Source of the DNA: Paratinospora sagittata
Taxonomy: Eukaryota; Streptophyta; Magnoliopsida; Ranunculales; Menispermaceae
Assembly (NCBI GenBank): GCA_035771175.1
Contig: CM069596.1
Span: 12,233,001 to 12,297,000, forward strand
Reading direction: 5' to 3'
Length of the DNA stretch: 64,000 bases
The notes beneath the pieces are model-generated. The model searched no databases and was not told the origin of the DNA. It worked only from the letters and a program-made list of their open reading frames with translations. This document shows positions 10,102-20,918 of this stretch, one piece after another; the first letter of the stretch is position 1; the number at the start of each line of letters is the position of its first letter. The position numbers and the translations under genes are program-made.

Positions 10102-11401
10102 GTTACCAAATGATCCTGAGGTTCGGAAAGAAGTGCTTACTGAGATGCATTGTTCGAGGTTCACTATACATCCTGGGGGTGACAAGATGTACAAGGATGT
10201 CAAGCGACAATTCTGGTTTTCTGGAATGAAGAAGGCGATCGCACACTTCGTTGCTCGATGTCTCGTTTGCCAGCAAGTTAAGGCAGAACGAAGACTTCCC
10301 TTTGGACTTCTCTAGCCGTTACCTATCGGAGAATGGAAGTGGGAGAACATCGCAATGAATTTTGTTACGGCCTTGCCTCGAAATAATGAAGGGCAAGATG
10401 CCATTTGGGTTATCATTGACAGACTTACAAAGTCTGCACACTTCTTGCCACTAAAGTTCACGGATAACCTCGCCAAACTTGCCAAACTATATGAAAGAGA
10501 GATCGTACGTCTCCATGGCATACCACTCACGATCGTCTCTGATCGAGACCCTCGATTCACATCAAAGTTTTGGCAAAACTTCTAGAGTAGAATGGGCTCT
10601 AAGATCACCATGAGCACAGCCTTTCACCCTCAGACTGATGGGCAGTCAGAGCGTCTTATCTAAATCTTAGAAGACATGTTACGGTGTTGCATTTTGGACT
10701 TTAATGACGGATGGGCAAAATACTTACATTTAGTTGAGTTTGCATACAACAACAACTACCAAACTAGTATCGACATGGCACCGTACAAGGCTCTCTACGG
10801 TCGCCCTTACAGATCTTCGGTATGCTAGTTAGATATGGTAGATCGACCGCAGTTGGGCCCTGAACTAGGTCAAGAGACTTCTGAGAAGATCACACTAGTA
10901 AAGGAGCGACTTCGTGTTGCACAAAGTCGACAGAAAAGCTATGCTGATAAGCGGAGGCAGCCTCTAGAATTTGATAAGGGGGACTTGGTTTTTCTAAAAG
11001 TTCAGCCCACAAGAGGTGTCAAACGCTTTGGGATCAAAGGAAAGCTCTCCCCACAATATATCGGTCCATTTCAGATCATTAAACGTATTGGCAAACTTGC
11101 TTATAGTCTATCTTTTCCATTGTCCATGTCTAAGGTTCATGACGTTTTTCACGTATCCATGCTTCGAAAGTATCGTCCTGATCCTTCGCATACCATCCCT
11201 CTGGTCGAGGTTCGGGTTGAGGAAGGAAATAAGTATCTGGAGAGAGCGATACAGATTTTGGATAGAAAAACTCAAGAACTAAAGCGAGGTAGCATACCAA
11301 TGGTGAAAGTGCTCTGGGATCACCACGGAGTAGAGGAAGCAACATGAGAACTAGAAGCAACAATTAAACATAAATACCCTGAATTGTTTTCTAAGTACTA
11401 A
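10102..11401 (+). pseudogene. Gypsy integrase and C-terminal domain, 5'-truncated
   Basis: One reading frame covers the end of Gypsy pol, beginning in the integrase N-terminal zinc region (NDPEVRKEVL, HCSRFTIHPGGDKMY, HFVARCLVCQQVKAE). It continues through the catalytic core (MNFVTALPR, VIIDRLTKSAHF, TIVSDRDPRFTSKFW, STAFHPQTDGQSER) to the C-terminal beta domain (LSPQYIGPFQIIKRIG, DVFHVSMLRKY) and VKVLWDHHGVEEAT. Five stops break the frame: 10313 TAG, 10583 TAG, 10661 TAA, 10826 TAG and 11345 TGA. Each sits where the family has Gln or Trp. Gag, protease and reverse transcriptase are absent. The C-terminal wording is that of plant chromovirus-like Gypsy elements; no clear chromodomain is seen. 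Confidence 0.85.
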
Positions 11402-11495
11402 CTGATGATGTGATACATTATACTATTTCACTTATCAATAAAATGATGAAACTTTGGTTACAAATATCTTAATACATCATTTCACTTGAATAACT

Positions 11496-12014
11496 ATGCA
11501 GATGTCTGACAATAATATTGATGGATATAGTGACGCACACATGCAATGGCCTCATTGGCCACTTGTGGCGACTCCTCCAGGATCAGAGTCAAGTCACAAC
11601 TACTTTTCATCACCAACTCCATCACCACACAGACAACGATCCTTATCGCCAGAGCGTGCATGGATATTTCGTAACAATTTTGCCCAAACAAATCCCATGC
11701 CCTCATCTTGGCATGACCTTCTACCAAAATTGTCAGGCGGCTGGATTAGAGCAACAACACGAAAAAGTATTCCACTGCTCAACCTACCTCCCCTCAAACG
11801 ATGTAACCAGTGCCCTACACCACCATTTGTTAAGCAAATGTTGGAGTCTTCTGAGGACGAATCGGACTCCATTTGCTCTCCATGGTTTCATGATGTTGAG
11901 AATTCCACCGGCCACAGTGCCAGTCAGGGACCATACAGGCACTACCCTAAACTAGCAAACGATGACGCAGACAGTGAATCTCAAGCAGATAACCATCATG
12001 ACTACTTGAACTGA
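11496..12014 (+). CDS. Extra ORF between Gypsy pol and 3' LTR, unknown function
   Basis: This is a 172-residue open frame between the end of pol and the purine tract before the 3' LTR. It is rich in Ser, Pro, His and Asp, with no signal peptide or membrane segment. Recognisable stretches are SPTPSPHRQRSLSPERA, PPLKRCNQCP and the acidic LESSEDESDSICSPWFHD. The same protein, in the same place, is present in the deleted Gypsy copy at 42867-45116 (open from 43275, with one stop further upstream). The +1 frame is also long and open in both copies (11518-11955 and 43114-43617). I do not recognise either product. A regulatory or envelope-like accessory ORF is possible but unsupported. Confidence 0.5.
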   Translation: MQMSDNNIDGYSDAHMQWPHWPLVATPPGSESSHNYFSSPTPSPHRQRSLSPERAWIFRNNFAQTNPMPSSWHDLLPKLSGGWIRATTRKSIPLLNLPPLKRCNQCPTPPFVKQMLESSEDESDSICSPWFHDVENSTGHSASQGPYRHYPKLANDDADSESQADNHHDYLN

Positions 12015-12048
12015 TTTCGAGGGCGAAAACCTTTTAAGGGGGGTAGAG

Positions 12049-13372
12049 TATAATACCCTAGATTTGCATAAAAAAAAAAGTTGTTCGGGCACCAAATTCT
12101 CTATATAAACAACCCTCCCCCTCCTCATTTCTCACACCAAAATCACTTCTGCTTGTGATTTTCCTTATCTTTTTCACTCATTTTGAGTTTTAGTCTTCTC
12201 TTTTGAGACCCTCTCTTCAAGACTCTCCGTGCGGTGCAACGCGGTTCTACTTGGGGGAAGGCGCTAGTTCTGAAAAGAGTTTTTATCTGAAGGTGGGGAA
12301 CGAAACATAGGTTTGCGTGTCTTATAACTTTTATTAAAGTTTATATTCATTCATCATTATGTCTATTATTCATTTACACTGCATTATTGCGTATAATGTT
12401 CATATTGTCATATTTATGCTTGTATATTTGGAGTTCATGTATTACACTATTGTTATGCCGGACTCAGTCTTGTCCTCAGTAACTTTAAATAGTGAACGGG
12501 AGGCAGCGTGCTGCTCTAGACGATTGGTATTTAAGTAGGCCTCGTGTCTCACCTCTTAACTAGAAACTGATCTGGTTGGTCTTATTTGAAAGCTATCGGC
12601 TTATTCAAGAAATACTGAATGTCATAACATTGCACGTTGTGATACCGACCCTGATAAGGATCACTAGACGTTGCCAAATCCTGTCTAAATGTTAAAGTAA
12701 AGACTGGACCAGTTCATGCATTGGCATCATACATAGCACCACCCAGGGACGTATGTGGTTTATGATTCATAAAATAGTTGCAAGCAATGCTCGCTATTCA
12801 TTATATTTCTTTGGAGAGGGACGTATAATGAGAACTTGACTATTCTTGGGGAGGGACATCTGTACGTGAATCCGGAGCATCGTTCCTGAGGAGGGACGTA
12901 CAATGAGAACCAGACTATTCCTGGGGAGGGACATCTGTACGTGAACTCATGCGATGTATAATCATCAAACCATTACGAGACGATGTCATGCATACATACA
13001 TATTGAATTGATTATAATGCTTTGATGTGTATTTAAGATATTTGATTATGAAGTTTGCTTTATTAATTGTTATATTCATGAACTATTTTACCCACTGAGC
13101 GTGTAGCTCACCCCGTTGTTATTCAATTTTTCACAGGAGATTAGGGTGGACTGAGTGCAGGTTTTTGGGCTCACATTTTGTACCCTTTGTATTATTCATT
13201 AGGGATTTTTAAGAGAATGTTCCCTTAACTATTTCATGTATAAATCTATTCTGAAATTAATGGAATCAGACTTGTACTTAACTATGCTTCCGCGCACTCT
13301 GTTATTATCGTTATAATGAATTCGTACCCCGAGTGTCCCGCAGGTTTAGGCGCGTCCGGGCGGGGTGTGACA
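12049..13372 (+). repeat. Gypsy 3' LTR (1,324 bp)
   Basis: It starts TATAATACCCT (the G of the usual TG is A) directly after a purine tract AAGGGGGGTAGAG and ends GGGGTGTGACA. A TATATAAA promoter-like motif occurs near 12103, followed by conserved phrases shared with the LTRs at 31229 and 43657, such as GAACGGGAGGCAGCG and GGGACGTA blocks. Confidence 0.85.
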
Positions 13373-15269
13373 GTGCTAGTGATTTTTCAGTGGAGGAATT
13401 TTTTTTTGAAACTGTGACTATGTGAATATTGTTCCATTTGATTATTTGTTTTACAGGCAACTGACTAACTTACAACAACAGATTTTATGCTTGCAGGGAT
13501 CCCCAAATGGACCTGAACAGTATGGTTTTCATGCTTTGTTTGGACCACTTCGATCTTTTTTCACTCAACTTTTAGCATTGAAAGGGTATCTTTGCAGATA
13601 TGTAGCAGTAATGAATGTTATATTCTCAGCCCAACGTTCCATGGTATTGTATTCATAAAGAATTTTTTAACATAGTTTATTTATTTTGGGGAGGTTGGAA
13701 ATAGTTCTAGTGGCTCTCTATCTTTTTGGGATAAATGACTAAATGGGCAAGTTCTGATTGATTTATGTTTTTCTCTTGGGCCTATTGTATCATGGGAGGT
13801 CATATTGCTGTAAAATATTTTGTTTTCAAACAACTTTTGAAGTGTAGTTTCTGAATTAGTTTTTGAATAGCTAGTTGGGCTGGTGCCTTGATAATTGAAT
13901 CTGGGGTTTTTGGTTATATTTGATCTAAAAGTAACTGTAACTTGCATTTTATCTATTTTTGAAACTTGTTTTCTAAAAAGTTTATGTTCATGTTCTTGCT
14001 TATTCTCAGTAGAGTATAGTAATGTACATATACCTTGAGCTAAAGCAGAAATGCTTAAAAGCATCTTTCACACTTGTTTGTTACTTCTTGAACTAAAGCA
14101 TAAATGACTCTTTTCATTCATAACCTTTTTTTTTTTTTTTTTTTTTTTTCTGAAATCCTGGTTCATTTTATTAGTGCATCTTTCTGTACAGTAACTTTGA
14201 TTAAATTAATAAGTGTTGTTAAAGGAATATTTCTTTTTAGTTTTTTAAGATTTATGAGTATCTGTTTTGCAGCTTAGTATTATTGGTATTATTATTTAAT
14301 ATTGTGTTTACAGGGTGTTTATTTACTGCTAATTTGCAGTTCCTATTGATTCATGTGTTATAGGAGCTCAGCACTCTGCATTTCTCCAACCGGTGCTATA
14401 GGTTCTTTATTATATTGAATTGGATGTCATTTGTGAAGTCATCGTGCTAATTTCACTAATAGCTCCGGGTGGCCATTTTGAGTAACAGGCTTCTTATATA
14501 ACAGGTGGCATCTATTTGAAGCCCCAGCGGCTGGATGGACTTTTTCAATATCTTTCAGTGACTTTTGATGTTTTTAAAATTTTTTAAGCATTGCATATGG
14601 AATGAAATTTTAATTATGCCTTCTTTGTTCTTTCTTCCTTTTTTTCCATTGAATAATTTTCGTCAGCTCATTTTTTTTATTATATATTATTTCCTAGTTA
14701 ATGTTTCTTCTTTCTTAATATTGCATGTATTTTTCTCCTCGGTTTTGTGATGAAAAACTCATTTTCTTGGGAAGTAAAACCTAATGTTTAATTTGCATGA
14801 AGAAATCTGCTTATAAATAATTTTAGATGGTCAATGTTAATCAGATGGTGGTTGTAACTTGTAAATGGAATTGAAATGGTGGTGAGGTGGTGATAAAACA
14901 ATATTTATTTATAGGCCCTTAGATAATTAATTAATTTTTTACAGAATTATATATATTTAACTATATTCTATAATAAATGTTAAATTTTCATAAAATAATA
15001 AAAAAAAACACTTCATGTTAATTAAAATTATGTTCACAAAATATTAACTTATGCCACAATAGACATTATTCAAAACGTTCAAAAGTACAAAACTCAAATG
15101 AAAAAGATTGGCTTACAGAGAGAAAGGTTCGAGGGTTTACTTTAGAAAATGAGCGTTTTCATTTTTAAAGTTTTTTTTTAAATTAGAAAGATCTCTTAAA
15201 CTTTTTAAATATTTGCACAAACCTCCACTGCCTGCTTAGCACAATAATCTATGCATGAGGCAATAATCT
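13373..15269. other. Host DNA; no supported gene
   Basis: An open frame at 13422-13658 (LTNLQQQILCLQGSPNG...) follows an acceptor-like pyrimidine tract and could be an old exon, but I cannot assign it. There is a T run of about 24 at 14127-14150. The repeat at 14893-14944 matches 2247-2298. Otherwise nothing is recognised. Confidence 0.4.
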
Positions 15270-15606
15270 TGTAAGAAACCACTTGACCTAAAAGTTGTAG
15301 CTATCAGGTTGGGATCAACTATGTATATCAAGTTATTATAGATATTAACACTCCCTCGCGTTCATGATCACACGTGGACTATTTTTATAGATTATAATGA
15401 GGAGGAAAGATATAATTTTTTTTATTTTTTTTATTTTTTTATTTTGATAAATGAGATAAACAAACAAATATGCTTCTGAGGAGGATTGAACACACCACCT
15501 CTAGAATAAAATTGTTCTGAAACCATGTTAGAAACCTCTTGACCTAAAAGTTGTAGCTATCAAGTTGGGGTCAACTATGAATGTCAAGCTATTATAGATA
15601 TTAACA
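15270..15606 (-). mobile_element. TRIM (miniature LTR retrotransposon), 337 bp
   Basis: Two 81-bp direct repeats (15270-15350 and 15526-15606) begin TGTTAGAAACC or TGTAAGAAACC and end GATATTAACA, giving TG...CA ends with short inverted repeats. On the minus strand the 5' repeat is followed directly by TGGTTTCAGAAC, a near match to the initiator-tRNA-Met primer site. A purine-rich GCGAGGGAG tract abuts the other repeat. Flanks AATCT and AAGCT differ at one base, consistent with an old target duplication. There is no coding capacity, as expected for a TRIM. Confidence 0.75.
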
Positions 15607-16400
15607 AAGCTCTAGATTGATTTTCCAAATTCACTATTTGAAAATAAATAAATTTCACTTTATTAAACTGAATTTCTTGAATTCCTGCTTCTTTGAGATA
15701 TGAGTGTAACTGAAACCATAGGCTGCATTTGAGTGAATGCAAGTATTCAAACATACTAGGAGTTCTAGAAATAATTGATGCACTTAAAAGAGCAAATTAT
15801 GACTCTAAAAATATTCATCAATGAAAAGATTCTCCAAATTCAAGTCATTTTAACGCATTTTATACATATTAGATCTTCATACCATAGAGCTTTAGCTAAA
15901 GAAGTATTCATTAATATATTGAAAAAAAATTAAAATAAAAGAAAATGGCTTCTGACATGTTGTCATATCTTGAAAAATAGGATTGCGCCATAATCAAAGC
16001 AAAAGGAACTAATAACAACATGTCAATATAACTGTTGGAACATGTGCACGTGTTTTATCTTTTTTGAATTGAAAATAGTTATTGATTTCATAAAAGGGAT
16101 TCATTTTGATCTCCGAAAATCTCTCCACGATTTGCACCCACTTTTTCCTCTACTCTGCAAGTCTACTTCTCGTTATTCTTCTTTGCTTTTCTTCAATAAA
16201 TAGAGGAAAAGAAGAACAACAAAAAAATACAAAAAAAAGGAAGGTTCTATCCTTTGTTTAAGATTTTCATTGTCTTAGTTTTTTGGTTTTTGAGCTATAT
16301 TTGGGGGTGTTTTGTTTTTCTCGTCTTCTTCAGTGTAGAAAAGGTCCAAGACAAAGGTGATTCTGGGTTGATTTATCCTAGAGACGACGGGGCTTTTATG

Positions 16401-16718
16401 TGTTGAATCAATTATCCTCACATCCCTTATGAAGAATGTGTCCTTGATATGAAAGATATTTTGATAATTACAAACTACATTCTGTTTATGATATTATTGC
16501 ACTTATGACATATCTAATCTTACTTGAAGGTTTCAAAGATTCAATGATGTATGGCGAACGCATTGAAAGATCTTCTTGAAGACCATGATCGTTTGAAGAT
16601 GTTTAGTTGTATGATTAGATTATGATAGGTTGTAGGACCTTCTATGTCATGTGATTTAGCAAGGTGCATGCTTGCATGTTTTAATCGATCAGTTGCATAT
16701 TCGATTTAATTTAGTTAA
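16401..16718 (+). repeat. Truncated 5' LTR of the nested Sirevirus-like element
   Basis: It aligns with the first 320 bp of the 3' LTR (from 20919), for example TGTTGAATCAATTATCCTCA against TGTTGAACCAATTATCCTCA. The alignment stops near GTTAAATAATTC, where gag-derived sequence starts, so about 1.2 kb of LTR plus the primer site and gag N-terminus are deleted. Confidence 0.8.
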
Positions 16719-16741
16719 ATAATTCAAACTTAGAAGATGAC

Positions 16742-19700
16742 ATGGCTATGTTGTCTAGAAAGTTTAACAAGCTGCTTAGGAGAAAGAGCAAGAATAACTC
16801 TTACTCAAGGTTCCACAAAGAAAAGAAACTCGAGTCTAAACCTATAGAGTTAATTTGCTACGGTTGTAACAAACCAGGTCATGTAAAGAGCGAATGTCTC
16901 AGTAAATATAAAAAGAACTCAAGCTCGTATAGAAAGGACAAGAAAGTTCTCAAAGCTATATAGGATGATTCAAGTTCACGCGAAAATGAAGTGGATTTAG
17001 ATCACACTGCTGCACTATGCTTAATGGCAAGCACCAAGGTAAAATTTGAACCCATTGAAAAGCTTAATGAGCTCTATGCTCATATTCAGGAACTTAAGAC
17101 AAAACTTAGTAAAGAGACCAAGAAAAATGAAAGTTCAAGCATAGTCTTGAAGAAGCTCTTGAGGAAATAGAATTCCTACAAGAAGAGCTAGACGGAATGT
17201 CTCTAGACAATGAACAACTTAAGAAAGTTGTTGGAAAATTAAAAATTAAAAATGAAACTCTTAAAAAAGAAAAGGAAGACTTGAACTGCACTATGACTAA
17301 ATTCACAAATGGTCAAAAGTTTTTCGACATAATGCTAGGATCACAAAGATGTGCATTAGACAAAACTGGCTTTGGCTATACTCATGGGTCGAAACAAAAG
17401 GAATACAATACCTTACTGACCAAACGACCAACATGCCAAAAATGCCATAAGGAAGGTCATACTATACTTAGATGTAATGTCTTAAGTAGAAAGAAGAATA
17501 AATATGCATGGATTGAAAATTTTGTTCTTACTGAAGCTAACATGCATGGACCCAAACTTGCATGGGTTCCAAAGTCAAAAGTATTTTATGTTGTGTAGAT
17601 GTGCAAAAATGAAGATATATGGTATCTAAACAGCAACTGCTCAAGGCATATGACTGGAGATAAATCTAAATTTCTGAGCCTTAAAAAGAAGAAAAGTGAA
17701 AAGGTCACTTTCGGAGACAACAACAAAGATGACATTGAAGGCATCAAAACTATTGGTAACGACTTTCTATCCATATTTGATGTACTTTATGTTATAGGAC
17801 TGAAGCATAATCTCTTGAATATAAGTCCATTATGTGACAAGGGTTATGACATTTCATTTGAAGCAAATAGGTGCGCAGTCAAGCATGTTGATAAAATTGA
17901 TGCATTCATAGCATCTAGAATTAAGAATGTGTATTGCACAAACTTTAATGACATGAAGAAACAAAATGTAACATGTTTAAGTGCCTATCTCTTGTAATGA
18001 TGCATGGCTATGGCATAGGAGATTAGCTCATGTTAATATGGATAACATATCTAGAATTGTCAAAGATGATCTTGCGAAGGGTATTCCGAAAGGAATTTAC
18101 TCAAATGACAAGGTATGTGAACCATGTCAACTTGGTAAGCATACTCGATCATCATTTAAGAGCAAGAGGCATCAATCAACCTCTAGAGCTCTCGAACTGA
18201 TTCACATGGATCTTTTCGAACCAACCAAAACTCAAAGCTTAGGTGGTAAATCATATGTGTTTGTGATTGTTGATGACTTTACTCGATTCACATGGGTATT
18301 TCTATTAGCTCATAAATCTGATGCGTGTGAAACATTTATAAAATTCTGTAAGAGAGTCGAAAATGAAAAAGGGTTACAAAATCAACATAATTAGGAGTGA
18401 TAGAGGTGGTGAATTTGTCAAAAAAAATCTCAAAAAATTTTGTAACAATCAAGGTTACACTCACCATCTATCAGCCCCTAGGACACCACAACAAAATGGT
18501 GTAGTTGAGAGAAAGAATAGAACTCTGCAGGAGATGTGTAGAACCATGCTTAATGAGTATAACACTGCAAATCATTTTTGGGGTGAAGCTATAAACTACC
18601 TGCTATGTGATGAAACGTGTTCTAATGAGAAAAGATTTGAATAAAACTCCATATGAACTATGGAAGGGTAGAGCACCCAACATCAATTACTTCCGAGTAT
18701 TCGGATGTAAATGTTTTATCCTTAATGATAAAGACAATTTAGATAAGTTTGAACCTAAATAAGATATAGGAATATTCTTAGGATATTCTTCTCACAGTAG
18801 AGCCTACAGAGTTTTCAACAAATCTATTCAAACTGTAGAAGAATCAATTCTTGTAAATTTTGATGAAAGTGTTAATAAGAAAAGTCTTGAGGATGAATTT
18901 AAGCAATTAAATTTTGATGACGATGAACCTAAGACAACGAAGGTTATAGATCTTGAACCTGAGCCATCTTTAGAATCTTCTAAAATTCTAGACTGCTTCA
19001 AGGTCTTTCTCAAGATCAAATTTCAGGAGATCCACGAAAGGGTGTATCCACTAGGGCTTCAATTCAAAAAGATCAGGAGCTTGTTGCTTTTGTATCACAA
19101 TTTGAACCAATTAAAGTAGAAGAGGCACTGAAAGATGAAAACTTGATTCTTGCTATGCAAGTGGAACTAGGACACTTGTGTGAAACAAAGTATGAGAATG
19201 AGTTCCGAGACCTTTTCATCAATCTATTATAGGAACCAAATGGATCTTTAGAAACAAAAAGAATGAACAAGGTATCATTGTCAACAATAAGGCTAAATTG
19301 GTTGCGCAAGGGTACAACCAAGAAGAAGGCATAGACTTCGAAGAAGCCTTTGCTCCAGTAGCAAGATTAGAGGCAATAAGAATGTTACTTACCTATTCTT
19401 GTTACAAGGATTTTTTCTTATACCAAATGGATGTAAAAAGTGTTTTTCCAAATGGATACATCAACGAAGAAGTATATGTGGAACAACCTCCAGGGTTTGA
19501 GGATGCTCAAGACCCGAAATATGTGTTCAAACTTCATAAAGCCTTATATGGATTAAGACAAACTCCAAGAGCTTGGTATGATTGACTGAGTTCATTTCTT
19601 TTAGATCATAAGTTTCAAAAAGGAAAACTTGATCCAAGTTTGTTTATCAAGCATCACAATGACAATATGCTTATTGTTCAAATTTATGTGGATGATATCA

Positions 19701-20631
19701 TTTTTGTGCATCGAACAAATAACTATGTGATGAGTTTTCTAAATTAATACAGAAGGAATTTGAAATGAGTATGATGGGAGAACTTACATACTTTCTCGGC
19801 TTACAAATTAAGCAAATGTCGAAAGACACCTTCATAAGCCAATCAAAGTATGCTAAGGAAATAGTTAAAAAGTTTCAAATGCACAATTTGAAATTGATTG
19901 ATATTCCCTGTACCTCTGCAATCGAATTAAAAAAGGATGATAAAGGTAAATCAATTGATTCAAAACTTTATAGAAGCATGATTGGAAGTCTTTTGTACTT
20001 AACACCAAGTTGACCTGACATCATGTTCAGTGTCTGTCTTTGTGCAAGATTTCAATCTGAACCTAAAAATTCTCATTTAAAATGTGTCAAACTAATATTC
20101 AGATACATAAATGGCACAACACACTTATGAATATGGTATTCCAAAGGTACTTCCTTTGATCTGCGAAGTTATGTAGACTTTGACTATGTCGGTAGTCTAA
20201 CTGATAGGAAAAGTACCTTCGGATTTTGTCACTTTCTTGAAAATTCTTTGATTTCTTGGTTTTGTAAGAAACAACATTCTGTGGCATTATCCACAACTAA
20301 AGCATAATATGTTGTAGATGAAAGTTGTCGTTCTCAGGTTTTTTACATGAAACAACTTCAGGATTATCAAATATTTATTCAATGTGTTGAAATTCTATGT
20401 GATAATACTAGTGTTGTTAACATATCTAAAAGCCATGTATTGCATTCCTGAACTAAGCATATTCAAATAAGACATCACTTTTTGTGGGATCATGTGCAAA
20501 ATGGAGAAGTCATATTATCTCATATTGGAACCAAATAACAACTAGTTGACATATTTACTAAAGCCTTAACAAAAGACCAGTTTGTTCACATTCGCAGAGA
20601 GCTTGGGATGTTCTCTGAGACCGATCTGTGA
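16742..20631 (+). pseudogene. Sirevirus-like gag-pol, many stops and frameshifts
   Basis: The order is: gag zinc knuckle CYGCNKPGHVKSEC near 16858; a Lys/Glu-rich coiled-coil-like stretch near 17197-17290; a second knuckle CQKCHKEGHTILRC near 17433; protease WYLNSNCSRHMTGD near 17620; integrase with H-H-C-C zinc region, IVDDFTRFTWVF and SDRGGEFV; reverse transcriptase with [32 protein letters not shown] and YVDDIIF near 19688; and RNase H ending with DIFTKALTKDQF near 20560. The protease triad D-S-G is N-S-N here. Frames break at about 16961, 17166, 17995, 18392, 18640, 18762, 19230, 19583, 19745, 20011 and later. The gag N-terminus is deleted along with most of the 5' LTR. Confidence 0.85.
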
Positions 20632-20918
20632 TATTTTGATGCTTACCTCTCTATGGGGGAGATATATTTCATGTTACTTTACACTTTTTGATATTTCAAA
20701 AGGGGGAGAAAGTACTATCATTGAAGCATCATAAACTCAGGAGGAGTTTAACACTAAGGGGGAGTCTTAGTGATATTTTATGTACATTCCTTGGTAATAC
20801 ACTCATATCGTATGAAACAATGAACATTAGTACTGCATCTCATGCATGCACACATCATTTTATTAGCTTGCTTCAAAGCCTATAGTAATGTGTTTGAAAT
20901 CATCAAAAATGGGGAGAT

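Larger units (their letters stand above)
9866..13372 (+). mobile_element. Chimeric Gypsy insertion with TSD GTGCT
   Basis: GTGCT occurs just before 9866 (9861-9865) and just after 13372 (13373-13377), bounding one insertion. Its right end is a normal Gypsy LTR end (CGGGGTGTGACA). Its left end is TGTCACACCCCG, the reverse complement of that same terminus, instead of the expected LTR start TGTAATACCC. From left to right it holds a tRNA-like segment, a 5'-truncated integrase gene, an extra ORF, a purine tract and one LTR. Gag, protease, reverse transcriptase and the 5' LTR are missing. Confidence 0.7.

Noticed and set aside
9897..10109. Possible tRNA gene on the minus strand from the good A and B boxes
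   Set aside because: No acceptor stem or full cloverleaf can be built. It looks SINE- or tRNA-derived.
13422..13658. 78-codon ORF with LQQQILCLQGSPNG
   Set aside because: It could be an old exon, but no family was recognised and no splice partners were found.
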